A DNA stretch of 64,000 bases, taken from the NCBI GenBank assembly GCA_964410945.1, contig CAYPJE010000010.1, positions 1 through 64,000 on the forward strand. Direction: 5' to 3'. Of the stretch, positions 55,374 through 62,839 are shown piece by piece. The translations under genes were made by a program, and so were the position numbers. The notes beneath the pieces were generated by a model, which saw only the letters and a list, made by a program, of their open reading frames with translations, made no database searches and had not been told where the DNA came from. Within the stretch, counting starts at the first letter, position 1, and every line of letters begins with the position of its first letter. This DNA comes from CAYPJE01 sp964410945 (lineage in GTDB: Bacteria > Fidelibacterota > Marinisomatia > Marinisomatales > TCS56).

Positions 55374-56690
55374 ATGTTTAACAAAACAAAAATAAAAACT
55401 GTAAATTTTCATACCCTGGGGTGTAAACTGAACCAGGCTGAAACCGATTCCATTTCAGCGGCCTTTAAAGCCCGGGGGTACACCATCGTGACATCTAGAC
55501 ATCCGGCCGATTTATCGGTGATTAATACTTGTACGGTTACCAATGATGCCGATAGTAAAAGTCGTCAGGCCATCAGGGCCGCTATTAAAACATCACCGGC
55601 CGGAAGGGTGGTGGTTATAGGCTGTTACGCACAGATTAAACCGGATGAGTTACAGGCAATCGATGGCGTTGATATGATCCTCGGCACCCGGGAGAAATTC
55701 AATCTTTTGAATTATATCTCCGAGCTTGAGCTGGAAAGGCCTGAAGAACCGTTGGTATATGTAGACTCTACCGGCGAGGAGATTGAATATTCAGAATCAC
55801 CATTTATTTCCACCACCAGCCGGACCAGGGCCTATCTGAAAATTCAGGAAGGCTGTGATTATTATTGTTCCTACTGCATCATCCCGTTCGCTCGCGGAAA
55901 GGCTCGCAGCCGAAGATTGCAGGAATGCCTGGAAGAAGCCAGAAAACTGGTTGATAATGGCTACAAAGAAATCATTCTTACCGGTATCAATATCGGAACC
56001 TGGAATGAGGACCGCCTGGTGCTTGCTGATCTGTTGGAGCAGTTAAGCGGACTTCCCGATCTCGAGCGGATCCGGATCAGCTCAATTGAACCCAATACGA
56101 CCGATGATCGTTTATTGAAATTGGTCAGTGAACGGTCAAATATTTGTCCCCACCTGCATATTCCATTACAAAGCGGCTCCCCAACCGTATTGGAAAGAAT
56201 GCGTCGGAAATATACCCTGTCTGACTATCTGAAGTTGGCTGATAGGATTTCCGCCATTTCTCCCGGAATTGCCTGGGGAACCGATATTATCGCCGGATTT
56301 CCCGGTGAAACCGAGGCTGAATTCACACAGACAATTAATATAATCAATCGTCTACCGTTCACTTACCTGCATGTTTTCCGCTATTCGAGCCGGGATGGTA
56401 CAATCGCATCTAAACTGAGTGACCCGGTGGATTTTCATAGTATTAAAAAACGGGCCGCCGCTCTCCGGGAACTGGGGGCCAGGAAGAAACTGGCTTACCA
56501 GCGGAAGTTTCTTGGTACAATTCAACCCGTTCTGTTTGAAACGGCTTACAGGGATGGAAATGTATCCGGCAATACACCCAATTATATCCGGGTTAGGGTT
56601 CCCGGCGATGACGATCTATCCAATTCGATTCGCAATGTCCGGCTGATTGAAGATCAACAGTCGTTTGTTTGCGGAGAAATCACAGACTGA
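55374..56690 (+). CDS. mtaB: tRNA (t6A37) methylthiotransferase
   Basis: A 438-residue radical-SAM enzyme that methylthiolates N6-threonylcarbamoyladenosine 37 in tRNA. The N-terminal cluster cysteines are in TLGCKLNQAETDSI, INTCTVTNDADSKSRQA and VVVIGCYAQ. The radical-SAM CxxxCxxC is GCDYYCSYC near residue 161. The TRAM-like C-terminal region ends in ISGxx-type strands. The TLGCKLNQAE and NTCTVTNDAD blocks distinguish MtaB from MiaB and RimO. The stop is 7 bp before the ABC-F start. Confidence 0.95.
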   Translation: MFNKTKIKTVNFHTLGCKLNQAETDSISAAFKARGYTIVTSRHPADLSVINTCTVTNDADSKSRQAIRAAIKTSPAGRVVVIGCYAQIKPDELQAIDGVDMILGTREKFNLLNYISELELERPEEPLVYVDSTGEEIEYSESPFISTTSRTRAYLKIQEGCDYYCSYCIIPFARGKARSRRLQECLEEARKLVDNGYKEIILTGINIGTWNEDRLVLADLLEQLSGLPDLERIRISSIEPNTTDDRLLKLVSERSNICPHLHIPLQSGSPTVLERMRRKYTLSDYLKLADRISAISPGIAWGTDIIAGFPGETEAEFTQTINIINRLPFTYLHVFRYSSRDGTIASKLSDPVDFHSIKKRAAALRELGARKKLAYQRKFLGTIQPVLFETAYRDGNVSGNTPNYIRVRVPGDDDLSNSIRNVRLIEDQQSFVCGEITD

Positions 56691-56697
56691 AAATATC

Positions 56698-58593
56698 ATG
56701 ATTCGCCTCGAGGATATTACCAAAGAATTCCCCGATAAGGTTTTATTTACCGCTTCGTGTCTGGCAATCAAACCAGGAATGCGAATCGGGTTGGTTGGAC
56801 CGAACGGATCGGGAAAAACAACGCTATTGCGCATTATGCTGGGCGATGAAACCGTTGACCAGGGCAACGTTCTTGTCGATAAAGGTACTATTATTGGTTA
56901 TCTGCCCCAGGATATTATTCCAGGCTCCGGGCGGTCAATTCTGGAAGAAGTGATGAAATCCTTTCCCGCTGTGGCCGAGTTGGAAGAAAATATTTATCAG
57001 ATTTCCCAGGCTTTGGTTCAAGATCACGCAAACACCAAAATGCTGAATAAACTCAGCCGCCTTCAACAGGAATACGAACGCCTGGAAGGCTGGTCGCTGG
57101 AAGACCGGGCCGGGAAAATCCTGAGCGGGCTTGGTTTCAAGGTTGACCAGTTTCATCTGCCCATGGAAGTATTCAGTGGCGGCTGGAGAATGCGGGTGGC
57201 CCTGGCCGGGATTCTGTTGCTCGAGCCGGACATCCTGTTTCTCGATGAACCAACCAACCACCTCGACCTGGAGGCCATCATATGGCTGGAGAATTTCCTG
57301 TCCAGCTGGAAAGGCGGACTGGTGATGATCAGCCATGACCGTTCTTTCCTGGATCAGATTGTCACCCATATTGTTGAGATTGAACAGGCCCGGATCAAAA
57401 CTTTTACCGGTAATTATTCGAGCTTCCAGGAGCAGAAACAGCTACGCCTGGAACAGCAGGCTGCCGCTTATCGGAATCAGCAGCGGAAAATTGCCGAAAC
57501 AGAGCGCTTTATAGAACGGTTTCGCTACAAGAATACCAAAGCCACGCAGGTGCAGAGCAGGGTAAAGCAGCTGGAGAAGCTGGAGCGCATAGAAGCTCCG
57601 GATACAACTGAACGGAAACTGAAGGTCTTCGTTCCCCAGCCGGGCCGGGCACCACAGAAAGTAGCTGATTTCAGGCAGGCTGCGAAAGCTTATGAGACGG
57701 TCTCGGTCTATTCCAGGTTGGATTATACGGTGGAACGGGGACAGAAAATAGGTCTGGTTGGTCCTAATGGCGCAGGGAAATCAACGTTGCTGAAAATGCT
57801 GGCCGGGGAAGAAGCGCTGACTGATGGTGAACTGGAATTCGGGAATGGCGTCGACCGGGCCTATTTTGCCCAGCATCAATTGGAAATCCTTGATCCCGGT
57901 AAAACAGTCTATGAGACTATCGAAAATGAGACCGGCGACTGGACCGTATCCCAGATCCGTGGCTACCTGGGATCATTCCTCTTTCCCGGCGATGCCGTAG
58001 ACAAGCGGGTGCAAGTGCTGTCCGGGGGAGAGAAATCGCGTCTGGCCCTGGCCCGTATGTTGGTAAGTCCGGCTCACTTGCTGTTGTTGGACGAGCCAAC
58101 CAATCATCTGGATATGATCTCACGGGATGTAGTAGAGGAAGTATTGTCCAATTATCAGGGAACGTTGGTTTGTATTTCACATGACCGTCATTTCCTGAAT
58201 ACAGTCACCGGTACTACGGTTGAAATCAAAGCCGGCCGGGTGCGGGTATTCCCCGGTAATTACGATTACTACTGCTGGAAAACGGAGCAATCCGTTGAAG
58301 TGGATGATAGCGGGAATATTAAAGGCAATGATCAGGGCAAAAATGATAAACACGAACGAATTAAAGCCCGTAAAAACCGTCGCAGGCTGGAGAACGAACT
58401 GAAAGCTGTCGAACGGCAGTTGCCAAAACTGGAAGCTGCCCAAAAAGAACAGATCGCAATCTATAATGATCCGGCCAATGTAGCTGATTACCAGAAGATC
58501 AATGCCGCCCTGGATCGGGAGCGGGAGATTGAAGCGGAATATCTGGCTTTACTGGAGCGAATGGAAGAAATCGAAGGGCTCCTGCTGAAATAA
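56698..58593 (+). CDS. ABC-F family ATPase
   Basis: A 631-residue soluble protein with two ABC cassettes and no membrane segments. Cassette 1: Walker A GPNGSGKTT, signature FSGGWRMR, Walker B ILFLDEPTNHLD. Cassette 2: GPNGAGKST, LSGGEKSR and LLLLDEPTNHLD. A charged linker lies between (RLEQQAAAYRNQQRKIAETE) and a basic C-terminal coiled coil (KARKNRRRLENELKAVERQL). This is the Uup/EttA/Msr-type layout, acting on ribosomes or in stress. Start ATG 56698 begins MIRLEDITKEF; the longer frame from 56647 runs back into mtaB. The exact subfamily is not resolved. Confidence 0.93.
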   Translation: MIRLEDITKEFPDKVLFTASCLAIKPGMRIGLVGPNGSGKTTLLRIMLGDETVDQGNVLVDKGTIIGYLPQDIIPGSGRSILEEVMKSFPAVAELEENIYQISQALVQDHANTKMLNKLSRLQQEYERLEGWSLEDRAGKILSGLGFKVDQFHLPMEVFSGGWRMRVALAGILLLEPDILFLDEPTNHLDLEAIIWLENFLSSWKGGLVMISHDRSFLDQIVTHIVEIEQARIKTFTGNYSSFQEQKQLRLEQQAAAYRNQQRKIAETERFIERFRYKNTKATQVQSRVKQLEKLERIEAPDTTERKLKVFVPQPGRAPQKVADFRQAAKAYETVSVYSRLDYTVERGQKIGLVGPNGAGKSTLLKMLAGEEALTDGELEFGNGVDRAYFAQHQLEILDPGKTVYETIENETGDWTVSQIRGYLGSFLFPGDAVDKRVQVLSGGEKSRLALARMLVSPAHLLLLDEPTNHLDMISRDVVEEVLSNYQGTLVCISHDRHFLNTVTGTTVEIKAGRVRVFPGNYDYYCWKTEQSVEVDDSGNIKGNDQGKNDKHERIKARKNRRRLENELKAVERQLPKLEAAQKEQIAIYNDPANVADYQKINAALDREREIEAEYLALLERMEEIEGLLLK

Positions 58594-58626
58594 ATTCCCC
58601 CAGTCGGTGGTGGATTATAGTTTTTG

Positions 58627-58647
58627 TGGTGATAATTTCGATCACCA
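58627..58647. terminator. Hairpin after the ABC-F gene
   Basis: TGGTGAT at 58627-58633, a 7-base loop, and ATCACCA at 58641-58647 form a perfect 7-bp stem 33 bp after the ABC-F stop. There is no T-run on the plus strand, so terminator function is unsure. Confidence 0.3.
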
Positions 58648-58731
58648 TTCAACCTAACGTTTATTACTACTGACATTAGCCTGAATTCGACCTTCGGTTT
58701 GATTTGCCTTGAGATCCCTGCTCAATAATAG

Positions 58732-58899
58732 GCCACACTGGACCTGCGAACCTCTTTCGGATCAATTGATGTGGGAGATATAAAAGGCAATGTCCGTGAG
58801 CATTTTTCCAATGTCTCATTTGATGGTGTAATCGGTGATGGCAAAGGTAAAATCGATTGTTCTGCTACTAACGGAAACATTGATATTATTTTAAAATAG
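58732..58899 (+). pseudogene. 3' fragment of a DUF4097-like adhesin-type gene
   Basis: An open 55-residue segment with no start codon, preceded by an in-frame TAG at 58729. It reads as a DUF4097-like beta-roll tail: LDLRTSFGSIDVGDIKGN, then VSFDGVIGDGKGKIDC and the ending SATNGNIDIILK. The pattern matches the C terminus of the family represented at 29112 (ending SLSGNISIEGF). The upstream part of the gene is missing, so this is a truncated remnant at the edge of the AT-rich island. Confidence 0.68.
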
Positions 58900-58929
58900 A
58901 CTTAAAAGGACAGTGGGTCCTCGACGATC

Positions 58930-59436
58930 TCAAAGTAAAAGGTTACCTGCTTGATCATCGCTGCTTGTAGTAATATATGATCCATTGATTGATACTGTTC
59001 CTTCTTCATCACAATAGGCTCCACTATAAAAAGTATCTGTATTCCAATCATATGTAAATCCCTTATCACCCAGAAATGTTTGGCCAAGTGCAAGAAGATA
59101 GAAATAGGCAGATTTACTACTGTTGGTAACTTCAATTAAGTATTCATCATATCCAATTGATGGTGATTCATTCCCTCCTCTATCAAATGCATATAGTGGA
59201 TAACAACTCGAATGATTTCCTGGTATCGCAATTGTTTCTGTATGACTACCTGAAGCTATTAAATAATTTTCATTCCGTCTTGGCGAATTGTTATTTGTAG
59301 CTCTAATATATACAGTTGTTTGAGCTGGGACATTTTTCGTAAAAAAGACAAATTCATAATTCCCAAATCCAGTGAGATCAGAATATAATTGACTTACTAC
59401 AAATATAATTAAAAAGATCTTAATAATATTTTTCAT
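58930..59436 (-). CDS. Exported protein of unknown function, possibly frameshifted at the 3' end
   Basis: A 168-residue exported protein with signal peptide (MKNIIKIFLIIFVVSQLYS) and a beta-rich mature part (GNYEFVFFTKNVPAQTTVYI; YLIASGSHTETIAIPG). AAGGGA lies 6 bases before ATG 59436, 10 bp after the propeller-lipoprotein stop, so the two are one operon. The annotated end, AGNLLL, is abrupt. Removing one A from the A4 run at 58937-58940 would give NLYFEIVEDPLSF and a stop at 58902, a much more natural C-terminal strand. This may be a real frameshift or a sequencing error. Function unknown. Confidence 0.65.
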   Translation of the reverse strand: MKNIIKIFLIIFVVSQLYSDLTGFGNYEFVFFTKNVPAQTTVYIRATNNNSPRRNENYLIASGSHTETIAIPGNHSSCYPLYAFDRGGNESPSIGYDEYLIEVTNSSKSAYFYLLALGQTFLGDKGFTYDWNTDTFYSGAYCDEEGTVSINGSYITTSSDDQAGNLLL

Positions 59437-59446
59437 TATAAATCCC

Positions 59447-60709
59447 TTATTCAATTGATATTATTTGATTGTTGTCGGATTGGATAACCCCAACCCAGGA
59501 AGTATTGTTATAAGATATTATTGGGCATTGGAATCCTGTCCCATTTAATTCAATTGTCCATTCTGTTATACCATTATCAGACGATAATACATTGAAGTGA
59601 GATCCAGTGTAATATATGTTACCATTACAATCAGCGATTAGTGGAGATATGTTTTCACTATCCGTTAATATTTTAATCCATCTCTCTTGTCCATAGTAAT
59701 CTAATTGCACAATCTTTTCGGACAAGGAAATAATAATATTACCTTCTGAATCAAGAGTATATCTATCATTAAATGATCCAAAAGGTGATGTATCATACAT
59801 CCATCTAATAGAACCATCAGGTCTTACCGAATACAATTTAGAATTCTGATTATTTTGATTAGTCAGATAACTTGCATGTGTAGAGAAATATATATTTCCT
59901 GCATTATCAACAATTGGGCGGCTAGAAATTTCAAGCGTTGTATCTGTAGAATTGAAGGACCACTTAACTGTACCAGACTCTGGGTTGATAGCATAAAGAT
60001 AACTTGAGCCAATTGCCCCGGTTGCATACAAGACATCTCCATCAGGTGAAAATGATATATCTGCCCCAGCATAAAAACTTTCATCATTCGGTTTTAACCA
60101 AAGTAAATCCCCATCATTTGATAAGGAATACAATCCAGCACTCGTAATAAAATACAACGAGCCGTCGAGACCAATATTCATTTCAGAAACTCCCAGGCCA
60201 TCAAAACTATACTTCCATAATAAAGTACCATTGTGATTGAATGCATAAATGCTTCTCATTGATGGATATATAATAACCCCAGTATCAGTGATTAACGGAG
60301 TACGCTCTGTCTCAACCCAATCTAAAGGGAATCTCCATTTTAGCATACAATTAGAGCTTATTGCATTTAGATATGCAATTTGTGACTCGGTGCTATCTTG
60401 ATTATATGAGCTTCCAAAATATAGTGTTGAGTCAATGCCAATTGCCAATGAGGTAATAGCATTGCTTGAATAAACACTATTAATATGTAAACCACACGAA
60501 TAAACTCCACTTTGTAGCCCACTTAAATGGCTACGACCTGTACCTTGTGGATTATGTCTATACATTGGCCAAGGGGAGTTCGCAAGGCTTGGCCAATGTA
60601 TCTGTTCTTGATTATGATCAGAGCGTGCATCATTGTCTGGACACCCGACAATGAAAAATAATAATATTCCAATCAATACGGTAAAATAAATATTTTGTAC
60701 CAAATACAT
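59447..60709 (-). CDS. PQQ-like beta-propeller lipoprotein
   Basis: A 420-residue AT-rich lipoprotein; the lipobox cysteine is in ILLFFIVGCPDND. The mature protein is a propeller built from repeated outer-membrane-assembly (BamB)-like or PQQ-like blades: SSNCMLKWRFPLDWVETERT, GTLLWKYSFDGLGVSEMNIG, SGTVKWSFNSTDTTLEISS and DGSIRWMYDTSPFGSF. WRF/WKY/WSF strands recur once per blade. No PQQ or metal ligands can be assigned. It lies 10 bp upstream of the unknown exported gene. Location is the outer membrane or periplasm; function unclear. Confidence 0.8.
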   Translation of the reverse strand: MYLVQNIYFTVLIGILLFFIVGCPDNDARSDHNQEQIHWPSLANSPWPMYRHNPQGTGRSHLSGLQSGVYSCGLHINSVYSSNAITSLAIGIDSTLYFGSSYNQDSTESQIAYLNAISSNCMLKWRFPLDWVETERTPLITDTGVIIYPSMRSIYAFNHNGTLLWKYSFDGLGVSEMNIGLDGSLYFITSAGLYSLSNDGDLLWLKPNDESFYAGADISFSPDGDVLYATGAIGSSYLYAINPESGTVKWSFNSTDTTLEISSRPIVDNAGNIYFSTHASYLTNQNNQNSKLYSVRPDGSIRWMYDTSPFGSFNDRYTLDSEGNIIISLSEKIVQLDYYGQERWIKILTDSENISPLIADCNGNIYYTGSHFNVLSSDNGITEWTIELNGTGFQCPIISYNNTSWVGVIQSDNNQIISIE

Positions 60710-60927
60710 AATCCCTTGCCTATCAATTTACTAACAGTAGTACTTATTTAGTTTACAGACAGCATTATTAATTAACAAAGCTGTAAGATCAGTATTCTGC
60801 TTTCTCATTTAGATATTCCCACCCTTTCAAAGCCAACGAAATCTAAATATACAACATTTATTACAAAATACGTATAATACCGTATTTATATAGTATTTAA
60901 CCAGTATTATTTTTATCTATATTGAAA
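60710..60927. other. AT-rich spacer before the propeller gene
   Basis: About 220 bp, very AT-rich, with repeated AATAC/GTATT words between about 60870 and 60905 that could form weak palindromes. No ORF or clear promoter. It must hold the promoter of the minus-strand propeller gene. Confidence 0.4.
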
Positions 60928-61185
60928 TCATTCAAAATCCCTCAACTTCCCTGAATAAACTTTTTTAAACTTCAATCTATACCTATTGAAATGTGGTAAT
61001 GTAATTTCTTTTGTCCAGAAAACTACAATCTTCTCATCAGGGTTCAACTCATATTCTTTAACTAAAATTTTTCTGATATTTGGATAATGATACTTGAAGG
61101 TTGTGATATATACAGCCTTTCTCAGGTTTAGATACTGCTTTGGAACACTGTCTTTCTCTGTATACACTGGCACTAATTTCTTCAC
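60928..61185 (-). CDS. Small hypothetical protein
   Basis: An 85-residue basic protein from a GTG start with no ribosome binding site. It looks protein-like (AVYITTFKYHYPNIRKILV; DEKIVVFWTKEITLPHFNRY) but has no recognisable motif. It stands between the propeller gene and the transposase remnant in the AT-rich island and may itself be a gene fragment. Confidence 0.42.
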   Translation of the reverse strand: MKKLVPVYTEKDSVPKQYLNLRKAVYITTFKYHYPNIRKILVKEYELNPDEKIVVFWTKEITLPHFNRYRLKFKKVYSGKLRDFE

Positions 61186-61246
61186 AATTAATACAATTTT
61201 CTTACCCTAAGGGGAAGGTCAAGTCCAAAAAGTTCTGTAAAATGGT

Positions 61247-61728
61247 TCAAGCGGCCACGGTCTTCAATTGTTTTGATTTATTGGTTTTTCGTTTCTGTTT
61301 TTCCTGATCTAACAGGGTCATATCCAAGTATTGTCTACCGGTAATCCATTCTTCCGCCTGTTCCATACACAGAGCACCTATTAACCTGAGAGCGGAGTCC
61401 CGATTCGGGAAGATGCGGATCACATTAGTCCGGCGCTTGATTTCTTCATTGAACCGTTCCAGGCTATTGGTGGTCCTGATTTTCCGGTGATGTTCTAATG
61501 GAAAGTTCTGGCAGGTGAGAGTATCCTCACCGTCGTTTTCCAGCTGGTCAGCTGCCGGGGCTTATAGCCATTGCGGTGACCACGGCGGTCTGAGGTACGC
61601 TCATATGGTAATACTCCGACATGCAAAGCAATTTCTTGTTCCGGGTATTCCTGTATATACTGCTGCACAAGTCCCCTTAAAAACTCTGGATTATCAACTT
61701 CTTTGTTTGTATTCTTCACACGGGTCAT
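61247..61728 (-). pseudogene. IS256-family transposase remnant (internal deletion)
   Basis: Two separated parts of an IS256/mutator-type transposase. The N-terminal part (61728 down to about 61550) has ALHVGVLPYERTSDRRGHRN and GYKPRQL. The C-terminal part, in another reading frame, has DTLTCQNFPLEHHRKIRTTN, then LERFNEEIKRRTNVIRIFPN and ALRLIGALCMEQAEEW. About 250 central residues including the catalytic DDE region are missing and the halves are out of frame, so it cannot transpose. AAGGGG words near 61209 and, inverted, near 61783 could be degenerate terminal repeats. Confidence 0.85.
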
Positions 61729-61835
61729 GGTTTACTCCTTTTATTTGCTCTGAATCAAAACAAATTTAAGAACTGACCATGGCCCCTTTTTCAAAAGTAC
61801 AGAAAATTAGGGACTCAACTTCATTTGGAAATTAA

Positions 61836-62570
61836 ATGGCTGTAGAAATACCAAATATTGCCTGTGGTGGCAAAGATAATTACGATACAAGAATGGTTCG
61901 TAATAGATTGAAGATTATTAATGCTAATTGCGATTCATTAGAAAATAAAACTGTTCTTGATGTGGGCTGTGCATATGGGGGGCAAACCATACTTATTGCA
62001 CAACAGAGTGGTATGCTATACGCAATTGATTTTGAGGAACACAAAGTTGAATATTTTAAGAAAAAATTAAGTGAAACTGATATTTCAAATATTAGTGTTG
62101 ACGTAGGTGATGCCCAAGCTCTCAAATTCGATGATGAATTTTTTGATATAGTTACTGCCATTGAAGTTTTGGATCATGTTGAATCAGAAGAAAAGGTTTT
62201 AAACGAATTAAATAGAGTACTCAAGAAAGATGGTACCCTTGTAATGGTGGTTCCTAATAAGTGGTGGATATTTGAAACACATGGAGCTAATCTACCTCTG
62301 CTAAAATGGAACCGAGTACCATTCTTCTCTTGGCTTCCAAAAAAAATCCATGATCGATGGGCAAAAGCAAGAATCTATTCAAAATCTAATATTCGAAAAT
62401 TACTAATCAATCAGGGTTTTAAAATAAACAGTATGACGTATTTAACAGCTCCTATGGACGAAGTCAAGAATCCGACCATTCAAAAATTCCTTAGATCAAC
62501 AATTTTCAGGGGCACGAGCACAAGACATGGAATATTATCGACAGCAATTATTGTAACTGCCTCAAAATAG
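61836..62570 (+). CDS. SAM-dependent methyltransferase (Methyltransf_11 type)
   Basis: A 244-residue AT-rich protein. Motif I is VLDVGCAYGGQTILIA near residue 41; the acidic residue after strand 2 is in AIDFEEHKVEYF, and the post-I motif is VDVGDAQALKFDDEFFDIVT. A hydrophobic C-terminal region (WNRVPFFSWLPKKIHDRWAK) is typical of glycan- or lipid-acting enzymes of this family, but the substrate is unknown. It lies between the transposase remnant and the transporter and is out of keeping with surrounding base composition, suggesting transfer. Confidence 0.85.
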   Translation: MAVEIPNIACGGKDNYDTRMVRNRLKIINANCDSLENKTVLDVGCAYGGQTILIAQQSGMLYAIDFEEHKVEYFKKKLSETDISNISVDVGDAQALKFDDEFFDIVTAIEVLDHVESEEKVLNELNRVLKKDGTLVMVVPNKWWIFETHGANLPLLKWNRVPFFSWLPKKIHDRWAKARIYSKSNIRKLLINQGFKINSMTYLTAPMDEVKNPTIQKFLRSTIFRGTSTRHGILSTAIIVTASK

Positions 62571-62722
62571 AATAAAATTATTAATTATACCTCAATACTC
62601 TGGCAGTAGTAATACGTTATACTAGCTCGTTGGAGTGTCCTGAGTTTTGTATCCCGAAGACGGTATTATTTGACACAATCTAACCTGCCTGGACACCTGA
62701 ATAAATTGCAGCAAAGCAAAAA

Positions 62723-62740
62723 CCCCGTCTGTGAACGGGG
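62723..62740 (-). terminator. Intrinsic terminator of the transporter gene
   Basis: CCCCGT at 62723-62728 and ACGGGG at 62735-62740 with a 6-base loop. Read on the minus strand it is followed by TTTTTG, so it terminates the leftward SLC13/RCK_C gene about 100 bp after its stop. Confidence 0.75.
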
Positions 62741-62753
62741 CTTGTCGTAGAGT

Positions 62754-62812
62754 GACTCCCTGCCTGCGCTGCTGCTTCGGCAGACAGGCGGTGCAACTCC
62801 TCCGGGGGAGTC
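62754..62812. repeat. Nested inverted repeats downstream of the transporter
   Basis: GACTCCC at 62754-62760 pairs with GGGAGTC at 62806-62812. Inside are GCCTG/CAGGC around CTGC-TTCG-GCAG (a UUCG-type hairpin) and, overlapping, ACTCC/GGAGT at 62796-62811. A compact, GC-rich structured element next to the terminator; possibly a dispersed intergenic repeat or a structured 3' end. Confidence 0.5.
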
Positions 62813-62839
62813 CCTAGGGGAGAACGCACGGCCAATGGC

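Noticed and set aside
62634..62697. GTGTCC and GGACAC ends suggestive of a small mobile element
   Set aside because: Only six bases match, and no target duplication or internal structure is visible.
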